A stretch of DNA of 64,000 nucleotides from Bacillus_BD sp963787345 (GCA_963787345.1 CAWBCW010000026.1:186001-250000); one strand, 5' to 3'. Shown: positions 36,446 to 45,752, numbered from the stretch's first letter. Notes: a model not told the origin generated them from the sequence alone. Program-made: numbers and translations.

Positions 36446-36817
36446 ATGAAAATTTTCGTTATTATTGGGGCGTTATGTGCTGCTCTTTCGGTTGCTTTCG
36501 GGGCATTTGGTGCCCATCTACTCGAAAAAATCCTCGACCCTAAATATTTGGACATCTGGGGAAAAGGAGTAACTTATCAGATGCTTCATTCAGTGGGGAT
36601 TTTATTGGTTGGATTATTGTTGGGAAAACTTCCAGGGAATTCATTGCTGACTTGGTCTGGTTGGTTAATGGTTATTGGAATTATTTTATTCTCCGGCAGC
36701 CTATATATTTTAAGTATAACTAAGATTAGTATGTTAGGAGCAATCACGCCACTTGGCGGTGTTTCCTTCATCATTGCCTGGGTTTTAATGATTATAGCAG
36801 CAGTTAAATATTTATAA
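36446..36817 (+). CDS. ywdK: YwdK family membrane protein (DUF423)
   Basis: A 123-residue protein with four transmembrane helices and the DUF423 signature AFGAFGAHLLEK near residue 20, then TYQMLHSVGILLVGLL. ATG follows GGGGAGGG. Gene order with ywdI and gerQ matches B. subtilis. No biochemical function is known for the family. Confidence 0.88.
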   Translation: MKIFVIIGALCAALSVAFGAFGAHLLEKILDPKYLDIWGKGVTYQMLHSVGILLVGLLLGKLPGNSLLTWSGWLMVIGIILFSGSLYILSITKISMLGAITPLGGVSFIIAWVLMIIAAVKYL

Positions 36818-36918
36818 GTAGTGAGTGTTGGCACAGGCTAATACTCCTTATCAATAGGAGTATGTAGGCCTAATCTTAGTATGATTGATCATAATTCAAT
36901 GGATACTAAATGAAAAGA

Positions 36919-36955
36919 GAAAGGGAGTTTGACTTTGATGTCAAACTCCCTTTAT
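36919..36955. terminator. Bidirectional terminator between ywdK and gerQ
   Basis: AAAGGGAGTTTGAC / GTCAAACTCCCTTT arms with a 6-base loop. A separate hairpin, ATACTCCT / AGGAGTAT, lies at 36840-36862. Confidence 0.9.
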
Positions 36956-36957
36956 TT

Positions 36958-37395
36958 TTATCTTGGTGGGAATGTTGCGAGACCACCGGTAGAAAAGGTT
37001 GGACTATATTCAATTTCTTCATTAAACGTAACATAATCGAGATAGACCATCGGCAGTAATAAACGCTGTCCCGTTTCAGGGTCACTGAGGATTAAATGAT
37101 CTCTTCCTGCAGCTTCGATAGTTCCCACCCACTTTTTTGCATTCCACTGGCTATTGTTTTCAAATGTTGCATAAACGGTTGCGAGCTTTCCGCGGTTTAG
37201 ACGTAAGATATTTTCAATATAGGACTGTTCAATTGGTAGCATTCCAGCTCCACCAGCAGTTCCTCCAGCGGGTGGTACAACTCCGGCTTGCTGCTGCGGG
37301 TATTGCGGGTATTGATATTGAGGAGCTACCGCTGGCTGCATAGGTCCAGCTCCCCCGTAATATGGACTTTGTCTGTATGGATAATACTGATCCAT
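36958..37395 (-). CDS. gerQ: Spore coat protein GerQ
   Basis: A 145-residue spore coat protein. The first 50 residues are rich in Pro, Gln, Tyr and Gly. The conserved GerQ domain follows (PIEQSYIENILRLNRGK to FNEEIEYSP). In B. subtilis GerQ is cross-linked into the coat by transglutaminase and localises the cortex-lytic enzyme CwlJ. B. subtilis GerQ has lysine targets near its N-terminus; here the N-terminal part has none, so cross-linking would need other residues. The start follows TAGGAGGG. Confidence 0.93.
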   Translation of the reverse strand: MDQYYPYRQSPYYGGAGPMQPAVAPQYQYPQYPQQQAGVVPPAGGTAGGAGMLPIEQSYIENILRLNRGKLATVYATFENNSQWNAKKWVGTIEAAGRDHLILSDPETGQRLLLPMVYLDYVTFNEEIEYSPTFSTGGLATFPPR

Positions 37396-37608
37396 TTAAT
37401 TCCCTCCTAATCCCCTCTTTAGAGGTTGAAAAATAATAATTTTCATGTGAAAAGATGATTCAAGTAATAAGGACCACTCACTAAATAATGAATATGGAAA
37501 AAGTGAGTTAAATATGACAACAATACAGGGTTTTACATTAATTTTTGAGAGGAGGAATAAAAGAAGAAGAAAAAGAGGACGACGTCGCAACGCCATCCCC
37601 TGTATTGA

Positions 37609-38358
37609 TTATTTAATTTCTAAAAATGATTGAATTTTTTCCTCAGAAAGAATGTTTCCGACAAAGAAAGCCCCGAACTCGCCGTATCTAGCACTTACTT
37701 CATCAAAACGCATTTCATAAATAAGCTTTTTAAATTGAATGACGTCATCCGCAAATAATGTGACACCCCATTCAAAATCGTCAAATCCAACCGAGCCGGT
37801 AATAATTTGTTTTACTTTTCCAGCATATTGACGGCCAATCATGCCATGACTTCTCATTAATTCTTGACGCTTGTCCATCGGCAGCATATACCAGTTATCA
37901 TTTCCTTGGCGACGCTTGTCCATCGGATAGAAACAAACATGGTCAGCCTTCGGTAAAGCCGGATACAACCTCGAGCGAACATGTGGGTTTTGATATGGAT
38001 CTCCATCCTCTTCAGAAAGGTAATTACTTAGCTCTACTACAGACACATAAGAACCAGATGGAATTGTGTATTCGGCAAGTTTTGTTTTATTAAATTCGGT
38101 TTCTAATTCATTCAGTTCTTCCATCGTTGGACGTAAAATCATCATCATAAAGTCAGCCTTTTGACCGACAATTGTATAAAGTGCATGACTGCCATTGTTC
38201 TCGCTTTGGGTTTGGTTTAGTTTGTCTAAAAGACTTGTAAATTCATGAATCGCTGATTCTCTTTCATCACTGGATAATGTTTTCCATGAATTCCAATCAA
38301 TTGTGCGGAAATCATGTAAGCAGTACCAGCCATCTAATGTTTTTGCTGCTTCACTCAT
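37609..38358 (-). CDS. hemQ: Coproheme decarboxylase HemQ (YwfI)
   Basis: A 249-residue chlorite-dismutase-family protein that makes haem b from coproheme in Gram-positive bacteria. The catalytic tyrosine lies in FYPMDKRR near residue 145, and the GSVGFDDFEWGVTLF segment follows. Length matches. The start is ATG 38358 after GAGGAGTGG; GTG 38367 lies closer to that site. It is divergent from pta, as in B. subtilis. Confidence 0.94.
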   Translation of the reverse strand: MSEAAKTLDGWYCLHDFRTIDWNSWKTLSSDERESAIHEFTSLLDKLNQTQSENNGSHALYTIVGQKADFMMMILRPTMEELNELETEFNKTKLAEYTIPSGSYVSVVELSNYLSEEDGDPYQNPHVRSRLYPALPKADHVCFYPMDKRRQGNDNWYMLPMDKRQELMRSHGMIGRQYAGKVKQIITGSVGFDDFEWGVTLFADDVIQFKKLIYEMRFDEVSARYGEFGAFFVGNILSEEKIQSFLEIK

Positions 38359-38465
38359 TACTACCACTCCTCGTACGTATTCAACACTACTATAGCATAG
38401 TTTTTCCAGAAGCTCCTAAAAGAAACCTCCGAATACTCAGAATCAGGGTTTTTTAGATATCAAGG

Positions 38466-38479
38466 GGGAAAGCGGTATA
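38466..38479 (+). promoter_or_regulatory. cre-like site upstream of pta
   Basis: GGGAAAGCGGTATA resembles the CcpA cre core, and B. subtilis pta is known to be activated through a cre. There are mismatches, so this is tentative. Confidence 0.3.
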
Positions 38480-38621
38480 TAATATTAATTGGGTTTTATA
38501 AAAAGTGAATTTTTGAAAGAATTTAAATTATAGAACTTTATTGTAATTGTGTCGTATTTTGTTGAAATTTTATGTTGGTGGGATATCCTAATAATGGAAG
38601 AGACTTATAGGAGGTCAAGTC

Positions 38622-39599
38622 ATGGGTGACTTATTTACAGGTTTAAAAGAAAAGGTTTCCGGAAAAAACGTAAAAATTGTTTTTCCAGAAGGTTTGGATG
38701 AAAGAGTTTTAACAGCTGCTGGCCGTTTAGCGGCAGATGGAGTATTAACACCGATTATTATTGGGAATATAGAACAAGTTGAGGCAAAAGCGAAGGAATT
38801 AAACGTTTCATTAGATAACGCTGAAATTTATGATCCTGCCAGCTACTCTGAAATTGATGCATTAGTTGCATCTTTTATCGAACGTCGTAAAGGAAAGGCA
38901 ACTGAAGAAGTTGCACGTAAAACGCTTCTAGATGAAAATTACTTTGGAACGATGCTTGTATATACAGGTAAAGCAGATGGGCTTGTAAGTGGTGCGGCTC
39001 ATTCAACAGCGGACACAGTTCGCCCAGCCTTACAAATTATTAAAACAAAAGAAGGCGTTAGCAAAACTTCAGGTGTATTCATCATGGCTCGTGAGGATGA
39101 AAAATATGTATTTGCTGATTGTGCTATCAACATTGCTCCAGACAGCAATGATCTAGCTGAGATTGCGATTGAAAGTGCAAAAACAGCAGAAATGTTTGAT
39201 ATCGAGCCACGAGTTGCAATGTTAAGTTTTTCAACGAAAGGCTCTGCAAAATCTCCTGAAACGGAGAAAGTGTCAGCAGCTGTTGAAGTAGCGAAGAAAC
39301 GCGCTCCACAGTTGGTTGTTGATGGAGAGTTCCAATTTGATGCAGCCTTTGTTCCATCAGTGGCGAAAACGAAAGCGCCTGGCTCTGTTCTTCAAGGGGA
39401 TGCCAATGTATTTGTATTCCCAAGCCTTGAAGCAGGAAATATCGGCTATAAAATTGCCCAACGTTTGGGTAACTTTGCTGCAGTAGGACCGATTTTACAA
39501 GGATTAAATGCTCCTGTGAACGATCTTTCTCGTGGCTGTAATGAAGACGACGTCTATAAGTTAGCGCTAATCACTGCTGCTCAAGCAATAATAAAATAA
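38622..39599 (+). CDS. pta: Phosphate acetyltransferase Pta
   Basis: A 325-residue short-form phosphotransacetylase, interconverting acetyl-CoA and acetyl phosphate in overflow metabolism. The SGAAHSTADTVRPALQI block near residue 130 and the VFVFPSLEAGNIGYKI block near 265 are diagnostic. The N-terminal DRTGG-type regulatory domain of E. coli Pta is absent, as usual in Bacillus. The start ATG follows TAGGAGG. A terminator follows. Confidence 0.96.
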   Translation: MGDLFTGLKEKVSGKNVKIVFPEGLDERVLTAAGRLAADGVLTPIIIGNIEQVEAKAKELNVSLDNAEIYDPASYSEIDALVASFIERRKGKATEEVARKTLLDENYFGTMLVYTGKADGLVSGAAHSTADTVRPALQIIKTKEGVSKTSGVFIMAREDEKYVFADCAINIAPDSNDLAEIAIESAKTAEMFDIEPRVAMLSFSTKGSAKSPETEKVSAAVEVAKKRAPQLVVDGEFQFDAAFVPSVAKTKAPGSVLQGDANVFVFPSLEAGNIGYKIAQRLGNFAAVGPILQGLNAPVNDLSRGCNEDDVYKLALITAAQAIIK

Positions 39600-39606
39600 A
39601 GAGAGT

Positions 39607-39640
39607 AAGAGCCTGTCTATGAACGACTGGCTCTTTTTAT
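39607..39640 (+). terminator. Terminator after pta
   Basis: AAGAGCC / GGCTCTT arms followed by TTTATTTTT. Confidence 0.85.
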
Positions 39641-39697
39641 TTTTCTTGATTTCGGTGCTATAATGATGAAAGAAGATAAGAATTCAAGGAGATTATA

Positions 39698-40537
39698 ATG
39701 GAAAAGAGTCCTGATTTATTAGTTCAAGACCATTGGCGGGTAATTGACCAGTCCACTTCAGGTTTATATCATCGGGCCCTCCAATCATTTGGAATCGATG
39801 ACACTCTCTGTGCCTCCGTCGGAAAGGGAATTTCGCCTGCCACAGCAAGATCATGGGTGCATAAAAATACAATTGTACTAGGCATACAAGATACAAAGCT
39901 GCCTTTTTTACAAGATGGGGTCAAATTTTTACAAGAGAACGGATATGATGTCATTGTAAGGAATTCAGGTGGGCTGGCCGTCGTACTTGATGAGGGAGTT
40001 TTGAATCTATCATTGGTGTTTCCTGAAACGGTAAAAAGAATTAACATCAATCGTGGCTATGATTCAATGTGGGAACTTATTAAAGAAATGTTTTACGATT
40101 TTGAAGTTGAAATCGAAGCGCGGGAAATCGTCGGCTCGTATTGTCCAGGAAGTTATGACCTTAGCATAAACGGGAAAAAGTTTGCTGGAATTTCACAGCG
40201 GCGCATCCGCGGCGGGGTGGCCGTCCAAATCTATCTATGTGTGAATGGCAGTGGAAGCGAACGGGCCGGGTTGATTAAACAATTTTATGATCTCAGTAAA
40301 AAGGGAATCGAAACAAAGCATATTTACCCGGAAATCGTCCCAGCGGTCATGTCCTCGTTATCAGAGCTGTTCATTACTGATTTTACGGTAGAGGATATCA
40401 TGTTAAGGTTTCTAAAAGCATTGCAAACAAAGGCAAATAAGCTTACAACAGAATCTTTAACGGCGGAAGAGGTTATGCTTCTTCAAGGGTATTTAGACAG
40501 AGTTATGGAAAGAAGTAACGCAGCATTAGGAGAATAG
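39698..40537 (+). CDS. lipL: Octanoyl-GcvH:protein N-octanoyltransferase LipL
   Basis: A 279-residue lipoyl-relay amidotransferase that moves octanoate from GcvH to E2 subunits of 2-oxoacid dehydrogenases. The catalytic cysteine lies in GSYCPGSYDLSING near residue 150, with an arginine-rich strand QRRIRGGVAVQIY following. The gene lies directly after pta, as ywfL/lipL does in B. subtilis. The start ATG follows AAGGAG. Confidence 0.92.
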   Translation: MEKSPDLLVQDHWRVIDQSTSGLYHRALQSFGIDDTLCASVGKGISPATARSWVHKNTIVLGIQDTKLPFLQDGVKFLQENGYDVIVRNSGGLAVVLDEGVLNLSLVFPETVKRININRGYDSMWELIKEMFYDFEVEIEAREIVGSYCPGSYDLSINGKKFAGISQRRIRGGVAVQIYLCVNGSGSERAGLIKQFYDLSKKGIETKHIYPEIVPAVMSSLSELFITDFTVEDIMLRFLKALQTKANKLTTESLTAEEVMLLQGYLDRVMERSNAALGE

Positions 40538-40540
40538 AAA

Positions 40541-40588
40541 ATAAAAGGTGCCTATTCACCGCTTTTAGCGGAAATTAGACACCTTTTA
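40541..40588 (+). terminator. Terminator after lipL
   Basis: Outer arms AAAAGGTG / CACCTTTT enclose an inner CCGC / GCGG hairpin. It abuts the first arm of the downstream repeat. Confidence 0.75.
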
Positions 40589-40775
40589 ACTTCATTTAGA
40601 AGAGAATTTCCATTTCTATGGGTAGTTAGGTAAATCGCGAGTCTTTGATATTTCAGCGAGGGTTTAAACCTAGCTAAATGAAGTTAAAGCCTCCGGCGGA
40701 TGCCACAGATTTTCAAAGGAGATTTATCGAGCAAGCTCGATAAAATCTGGGCGCAAATACGCCGAGGCGTATTTG
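40588..40775. repeat. Structured intergenic repeat, copy 1
   Basis: A 188-base element lying just after rsfA in its direction. Outer arms AACTTCATTTAG (40588-40599) / CTAAATGAAGTT (40674-40685) are followed by GCCTCCGGCGGATGCC. Then come nested hairpins CAGATTT/AAATCTG around TATCGAGC/GCTCGATA, and CAAATACGCC/GGCGTATTTG. The second copy at 62208 carries compensatory changes. Confidence 0.8.
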
Positions 40776-40781
40776 ATTGAT

Positions 40782-41537
40782 TTATTCAGCTACCTTCTCT
40801 AAATTCCCGTTTCGGTCCATTTTAAAGGTAGTAGACGAGCGATCTTCTTCTTCAAATAAGGCAAGCTTGCGGGCACGATTCATGATTTTCATCAATGTCT
40901 CGTAATCTTCCTGCATAATGCCTGTATTTTCTTCCATCTCTTCTACTTTCTTTTTAAGCTCTTTGTTTTTTGTACGTTCATCCATCAATTCTCGTTTTAA
41001 TCTTTCATTTTCCGTTTTTAATATATCAACCTGTAGATTAGAACGTTTTAAGTTTTCTAAATAGCTAATCACATAATCAATAGAGCCCGAATTTGGTGCA
41101 GGAGCATTCATGTTCACTGATATCGCTTCTGTCGGCACACTCATTTCCTCGCTCATTTCAACATCCATGCTTAGTGGCTCTTGGTCTTCCGGGTAAATTG
41201 GCGCCTCCATCATTGGTGGGGGGGCAGCAAGTGACTGGATTTCTTCTAGACTAGGTTGTGGTGGAGAGTATAATAGTTTCTTTTTCCCACCTTGCTCCTT
41301 ACCAAGAATTCTTTGTCTCTGCTTTCGTTGCTTTTTCGCCAATTGCAAGGCCTTTTCATAGTTGTGTCTAACCACCGCATTCCATCTGAAACCACAAGCC
41401 GCGGAGGTTCTATTAAGCTTGTCACCTACTTCTTCAAACGCATTTAGTTGTGTACTGCCTTCTCTTACATGTCTAAGAACGGTTTCAGCTAGTAATAAAT
41501 CATCTTCTTCTGTCCATGCATCTTGTCTTACTTTCAA
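40782..41537 (-). CDS. rsfA: Prespore-specific transcriptional regulator RsfA
   Basis: A 251-residue regulator. A Myb/SANT-like DNA-binding domain occupies residues 5-60 (QDAWTEEDDLLLAETVLRH, CGFRWNAVVR). A basic stretch, an acidic linker and a leucine-zipper-like coiled coil (about 165-215) follow. In B. subtilis RsfA tunes the sigma-F regulon in the forespore. The start is probably TTG 41537, six bases after GGGAGTG; ATG 41552 would overlap that site. Gene order with lipL and ywfO is conserved. Confidence 0.9.
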   Translation of the reverse strand: MKVRQDAWTEEDDLLLAETVLRHVREGSTQLNAFEEVGDKLNRTSAACGFRWNAVVRHNYEKALQLAKKQRKQRQRILGKEQGGKKKLLYSPPQPSLEEIQSLAAPPPMMEAPIYPEDQEPLSMDVEMSEEMSVPTEAISVNMNAPAPNSGSIDYVISYLENLKRSNLQVDILKTENERLKRELMDERTKNKELKKKVEEMEENTGIMQEDYETLMKIMNRARKLALFEEEDRSSTTFKMDRNGNLEKVAE

Positions 41538-41802
41538 ATTCTTCACTCCCATGAATATAGTATTTTAGTTTATAAAAGATTTCGTTATCTCCATGATGTC
41601 CAATTTTACGAATTCTTATACAAGGTGATTAAAAGGATAGTAGATTATATTGTTTACATTCTCACCAAACAATTCCAGCAGCCTGTCAACTTGCAATTCG
41701 ATAAATAAAGCTGTAAAATACCTCATAGTGAAAAAGGATGTATTAAACTTATACTTTTCAATAGAAGCATAAGCTCCATCATAGAAAGGGATGTAAGGAA
41801 GA

Positions 41803-42027
41803 ATGGCAACAGAGTTTCGTGTCTGTGATGATTGTCAGGCAGTTAAATTGAAAACATTAATCCCCTTATTAAAAAAGATTGATCCAGAGGCCAAAATTGA
41901 GATTGGCTGTCAATCTTACTGTGGTCCAGGCCGCAAGAAAACCTTTGCTTTTGTCAATAATCGACCGCTCGCAGCTTTGACTGAGGAAGAGCTAGAGGGA
42001 AAAATTAATAAAAAGCTAAAAAGGTAA
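41803..42027 (+). CDS. DUF1450 (YuzB-like) small protein
   Basis: A 74-residue protein with four cysteines (FRVCDDC and CQSYCGPGRKK). The family has an (Fe-S)-like or thioredoxin-like small fold annotated DUF1450/YuzB; its function is unknown. The final segment FVNNRPLAALTEEELEGKI is conserved. ATG follows AAGGAAG. In B. subtilis the recalled homologue yuzB lies elsewhere, so its place between rsfA and ywfO is a local feature. Confidence 0.82.
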   Translation: MATEFRVCDDCQAVKLKTLIPLLKKIDPEAKIEIGCQSYCGPGRKKTFAFVNNRPLAALTEEELEGKINKKLKR

Positions 42028-42218
42028 CAGAAACTTCCGTATATGGGAGTTTTTCTCCTATTCTCTAGTATTCGTACCCTAACCCTAGTGGTCACAAGTA
42101 TTGCCACACTCTTTTCCCCTAGTGTTCTCGTTTTTACCTTTGTCGATTATTGGAAGGAATTGTTGAATGCAGCGGAGAATATATAAGGAAGGTACGACTT
42201 AATGAAAGAGGGAAGAAA

Positions 42219-43529
42219 ATGGCCTATTCAGAAGAAAAGCTTTCAGAAGAGAAGGTATTTAAAGATCCGGTGCACCGCTATGTGCATGTGCGTGACCGCG
42301 TGATCTGGGATTTAATAGGAACAAAAGAATTTCAGCGGTTAAGAAGAATTAAACAGCTTGGTACAACGTATTTAACCTTCCATGGTGCTGAACATAGCCG
42401 TTTTAATCATTCTCTAGGAGTATATGAAATCATTCGGCGCATTGTCGATGATGTATTTAAGGGCAGGGCCGACTGGAATCACGATGAACGCTTGCTTTCC
42501 CTTTGTGCGGCATTGCTCCATGATTTAGGACACGGTCCTTTTTCGCATTCCTTCGAAAAGGTATTTGGATTAGATCATGAGCAATTTACCCAGGCGATTA
42601 TTTTAGGAGATACAGAGGTTCATGCCATTTTACAAAAGGTAGACGCTGATTTTCCTAAAAAAGTAGCGGAGGTTATTGCCAAAACATATAAAAATAAATT
42701 AGTTGTTAGCTTGATTTCCAGTCAAATTGATGCAGATCGAATGGATTATTTGCAGCGGGATGCTTATTTTACCGGCGTTAGCTACGGCCATTTTGACATG
42801 GAGCGGATATTACGGGTAATGAGGCCTAAGGATGATCAAGTCGTAATAAAGAAAAGCGGCATGCATGCGGTAGAAGACTATATTATGAGTCGCTATCAAA
42901 TGTACTGGCAAGTTTATTTCCATCCTGTGACCCGCAGTGCAGAGGTCATTTTAACGAAAATTCTTCACCGGGCAAAGGCACTTTATGAACAATATTATTC
43001 CTTTAAATCCCATCCCGTCCACTTTTATTCCTTATTCGAATCGAAAATTACCCTTGAGGATTATTTAAAATTAGATGAAGCTGTGATTCTTTATTATTTT
43101 CAAATGTGGCAAGAAGAGGATGATCCGATTTTAAGTGATTTATGTCGTCGCTTCGTCAATCGAAATTTGTTTAAATACGTGGAGTTTGACCCAGCGAAAG
43201 AATACCGAAAAGTCGCTGAGCTTGCACTACTGTTTCAAAAGGCAGATATTGACCCCGATTATTATTTGGTTGTCGATTCTTCGTCAGACTTGCCCTATGA
43301 CTTTTACCGGCAAGGCGAGGAAGAAGAACGTTTGCCAATCGGGCTGTTGATGAAAAATGGAGATATTCAAGAACTTTCACGAGAATCAGAGATTGTTGAT
43401 GCCATCTCTGGGAAAAGAAGGACCGATCATAAACTCTATTTCCCCGCCGAATTTTTATACGATAATCAATCGAAACCAGATATAAAAAAACAAATACGAG
43501 AGCTATTGGATTTAAAAGATCAAGATTAA
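42219..43529 (+). CDS. ywfO: HD-domain phosphohydrolase YwfO
   Basis: A 436-residue HD-superfamily protein related to dNTP triphosphohydrolases (SAMHD1/dGTPase type). The metal ligands are visible: H in EHSRFNHSLGVYE, HD in LLHDLGHGPFSHSFE near residue 110, and D in SSQIDADRMDYLQRDA near 180. Length and order match B. subtilis YwfO. The start is ATG 42219 after GAGGGAAG; a frame opening at 42150 has no ribosome binding site. Substrate unproven. Confidence 0.9.
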   Translation: MAYSEEKLSEEKVFKDPVHRYVHVRDRVIWDLIGTKEFQRLRRIKQLGTTYLTFHGAEHSRFNHSLGVYEIIRRIVDDVFKGRADWNHDERLLSLCAALLHDLGHGPFSHSFEKVFGLDHEQFTQAIILGDTEVHAILQKVDADFPKKVAEVIAKTYKNKLVVSLISSQIDADRMDYLQRDAYFTGVSYGHFDMERILRVMRPKDDQVVIKKSGMHAVEDYIMSRYQMYWQVYFHPVTRSAEVILTKILHRAKALYEQYYSFKSHPVHFYSLFESKITLEDYLKLDEAVILYYFQMWQEEDDPILSDLCRRFVNRNLFKYVEFDPAKEYRKVAELALLFQKADIDPDYYLVVDSSSDLPYDFYRQGEEEERLPIGLLMKNGDIQELSRESEIVDAISGKRRTDHKLYFPAEFLYDNQSKPDIKKQIRELLDLKDQD

Positions 43530-43569
43530 CCAACAATACGAAGAGATGGAATAGGCAGGAGTTGAACCA

Positions 43570-44079
43570 ATGTTAGAGGATCATACTAAAATCATGTATG
43601 CTATTGCAGAGTCTGGTGAAGTGGCCGGCAGGAAAAAGTTGCAAAAGATGATTTATATTGCAAAAAAGTTAACCTTTCCGTTTGGGGAGAAGTTTCAATT
43701 TCATTTTTTTGGCCCCTATTCAGAGGAGCTTACTCTTCGAATCGAGGAACTTTGTAATATGGGATTTCTTAATGAAGTCAAGGAGAAAAAAGGTGGATAC
43801 TTTCAATATCGTTATACTCTAACAGAGGATGGGGAGCAATTCTTAGCAGCTAATCGAATGGATATTCCTTATTTACAAGACTGTATGACCGATATGAACA
43901 ATCAAAACGCAAGATTTCTTGAACTTGTATCGACGGTTTTATATTTTAATAATTTACCTCGAGAAGAAGTCCAGGAAAAGGTGTTCACATTAAAAAGTAA
44001 GCAGCGTTACACAATAGAAGAGGTTGACCAAGCTTATAAATATATTGAGTCTTTGAGGGGAAAGGTTCATCTTGTTTGA
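43570..44079 (+). CDS. ywgA: YwgA family protein
   Basis: A 169-residue protein matching B. subtilis YwgA, directly after ywfO. The N-terminal half looks like a winged helix (RKKLQKMIYIAKKL, FHFFGPYSEELTLRIEEL), similar to the antitoxin-like Panacea/SocA fold. The C-terminal half is helical. ATG follows AGGAG. Function unknown. Confidence 0.85.
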   Translation: MLEDHTKIMYAIAESGEVAGRKKLQKMIYIAKKLTFPFGEKFQFHFFGPYSEELTLRIEELCNMGFLNEVKEKKGGYFQYRYTLTEDGEQFLAANRMDIPYLQDCMTDMNNQNARFLELVSTVLYFNNLPREEVQEKVFTLKSKQRYTIEEVDQAYKYIESLRGKVHLV

Positions 44080-44084
44080 TGGTT

Positions 44085-44114
44085 AAGCAATGGTTAGTCG
44101 ACTAACCATTGCTT
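44085..44114. terminator. Perfect 30-base palindrome between ywgA and ywhB
   Basis: Fifteen bases per arm (starting AAGCAATGGTTAG) without any mismatch or unpaired loop base, between convergent genes. It is probably a bidirectional terminator, although T tracts are short. Confidence 0.7.
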
Positions 44115-44141
44115 GTGTGACTTAGAAACTGTCATAATGGA

Positions 44142-44327
44142 TTATTGATCGCTAAACAGCTTTCCGCCAACCCCATAATCGCTTTTGTTCATTTCCTCAA
44201 TGAAGACGGTTACTTTTTCTCTTGTCGCTCCAGTTGTCTCTACTACCGCTTCTGTTACCTTTTCAACGAGTGCTCTTTTTTGTTCTTCTGTTCTTCCTTC
44301 AAGCATTTTTACTGTGACATATGGCAT
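44142..44327 (-). CDS. ywhB: 4-oxalocrotonate tautomerase family protein YwhB
   Basis: A 61-residue tautomerase with the catalytic proline directly after the initiator (MPYVTVKMLEGR) and the VFIEEM segment. Length is that of the hexameric 4-oxalocrotonate tautomerases. B. subtilis YwhB shows broad tautomerase activity but has no known pathway partner, and no catechol-degradation genes lie nearby. The upstream GGGGGG is the likely ribosome binding site. Confidence 0.9.
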   Translation of the reverse strand: MPYVTVKMLEGRTEEQKRALVEKVTEAVVETTGATREKVTVFIEEMNKSDYGVGGKLFSDQ

Positions 44328-44497
44328 TTGTTTATACCCCCCGACTGTTTTTTTACTAGTTCTAGTTTTCCATAATTGTTTTTCATAAGCAAGTATAAAG
44401 GTGAGTAAGCTGAAATGGCAGAGGTCCTCATATTTTCACTTTATCATCGTAATCATGTATAATTTTGAGTAGATTAGTGCGCAAAGGAGTTTTTCTT

Positions 44498-45163
44498 TTG
44501 GATGGATTCTCACGATTTCTAGCTTACCCATTGGAACAGATCCCGTATGTGGTGATCACCCTGATTATTGCCTTTTCGGTTCATGAATTTTCTCATGCCT
44601 TTACTGCGTGGAAATTTGGTGATGATACCGCCAAGAAACAAGGCAGACTAACGTTAAATCCAATGTCCCATTTGGATCCAATTGGAACGATTTTAATTTT
44701 TATTGCCGGATTCGGCTGGGCCCGCCCTGTTCCTGTTAACCGCTTTTTCTTTAAAAGGCCGCGAGTGGCAGGGGTTTTAGTTTCATTTGCAGGGCCATTG
44801 AGTAACTTACTATTAGTTTGCCTCGGTTTTCTAATTTGGTATGCATTGTTGGCTTCGGGTATCGCAGCAAGTCTGCCGTCGTTTGTTCCAGATTTCTTAG
44901 ATATATTTATCGCTTTAAATGCGGTGCTGTTTGTGTTTAATTTATTGCCGTTACCACCGCTTGATGGATATCGGATCATCGAGGATTTAGCACCAAAGGA
45001 TCTCCGCGCCAAGATGACTCAATTTGAACAATATGGAACGCTAATCTTTTTAATTTTGGTTATTACACCGCTTAATCGATATACGATTCAACCGATTTTT
45101 AGTACCGTTTTACCATGGCTGGTAGGCGGCTTAGATGAATTATTCTATGGATGGTTTCTTTAG
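44498..45163 (+). CDS. ywhC: Site-2 protease family membrane metalloprotease YwhC
   Basis: A 221-residue intramembrane M50 peptidase. The zinc motif is SVHEFSHAF (HExxH type, residues about 28-36), and the second site is NLLPLPPLDGYRI (NxxPxxPLDG). About five membrane helices are visible. The start is TTG 44498, eight bases after AAAGGAG; TTG 44465 precedes that site. It is followed 20 bases later by ywhD. Substrate unknown. Confidence 0.9.
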   Translation: MDGFSRFLAYPLEQIPYVVITLIIAFSVHEFSHAFTAWKFGDDTAKKQGRLTLNPMSHLDPIGTILIFIAGFGWARPVPVNRFFFKRPRVAGVLVSFAGPLSNLLLVCLGFLIWYALLASGIAASLPSFVPDFLDIFIALNAVLFVFNLLPLPPLDGYRIIEDLAPKDLRAKMTQFEQYGTLIFLILVITPLNRYTIQPIFSTVLPWLVGGLDELFYGWFL

Positions 45164-45183
45164 AGGAAGGGAGTTTTTATAAA

Positions 45184-45693
45184 ATGGAAGAAAAAAAGAA
45201 GAGGAAAATCGAGTTTAATATTATCAAAAATGACCCAATGGATGGTCATAAAGGTTTTGGAAAAGGGGTCTTGAGCCTTAATAATGTTTCTCCTGTTATT
45301 ATTGATGTGGAGGAAAGCGAGGCGGTCATTGATATCGGTGCAATGCATGCCCGCAGTACGGTTGAAAAGGGAATCAAGTTTCTGGGAAATAAAGAAGAGG
45401 TTCCAAATGGGAAACCGTATTGGTTAGTGTGGGTTACGATTGATCGTGATGAAAAAGGACCTTATTATGCAGGCGTTACGGCTTGTGAAATGACGGTAGA
45501 CCGTTCGATTCGCAGAGGGTACAAGTCATTGCCAGAGCATGTGAATCGCATGGATAAATCCATCAAACGTCATATTATTGTCGAGCACATGGATGAGAAA
45601 TCCAAAGGTATCTTACGGGAATTTTTAAAAAATCATAATGCCGACATGTGGGAGAACTCTTCACAGAACTTGAAGGATGAATTGTTAGGATAA
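45184..45693 (+). CDS. ywhD: YwhD family protein
   Basis: A 169-residue cytosolic protein matching B. subtilis YwhD. Recognisable segments are FNIIKNDPMDGHKGFG at the start and YWLVWVTIDRDEKGPYYAGV in the middle. The start is ATG 45184 after GGAAGGGAG. Function unknown; it may act with YwhC because the two genes are adjacent in many Bacillus genomes. Confidence 0.88.
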   Translation: MEEKKKRKIEFNIIKNDPMDGHKGFGKGVLSLNNVSPVIIDVEESEAVIDIGAMHARSTVEKGIKFLGNKEEVPNGKPYWLVWVTIDRDEKGPYYAGVTACEMTVDRSIRRGYKSLPEHVNRMDKSIKRHIIVEHMDEKSKGILREFLKNHNADMWENSSQNLKDELLG

Positions 45694-45715
45694 GTATAAG
45701 CGATTTTGAAATCAC

Positions 45716-45752
45716 AAAAAAGCCGCCGTTTGAAAAAACGGCGGCTTTGCTT
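45716..45752. terminator. Bidirectional terminator between ywhD and pbpG
   Basis: AAAAAGCCGCCGTTT / AAACGGCGGCTTT arms with a 4-base loop and a T tract. Confidence 0.94.

Noticed and set aside
37396..37596. A 66-residue hydrophobic frame on the minus strand just before gerQ
   Set aside because: It has no ribosome binding site, starts inside an Arg-codon-rich stretch, ends within the gerQ ribosome binding site, and has no recognisable family.
37513..37635. A 40-residue Arg-rich plus-strand frame overlapping the end of hemQ, within a CAATACAGGG/CCCTGTATTG inverted repeat
   Set aside because: No ribosome binding site precedes it and it overlaps a conserved gene; the composition could be accidental. 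The inverted repeat has a loop of more than 60 bases.
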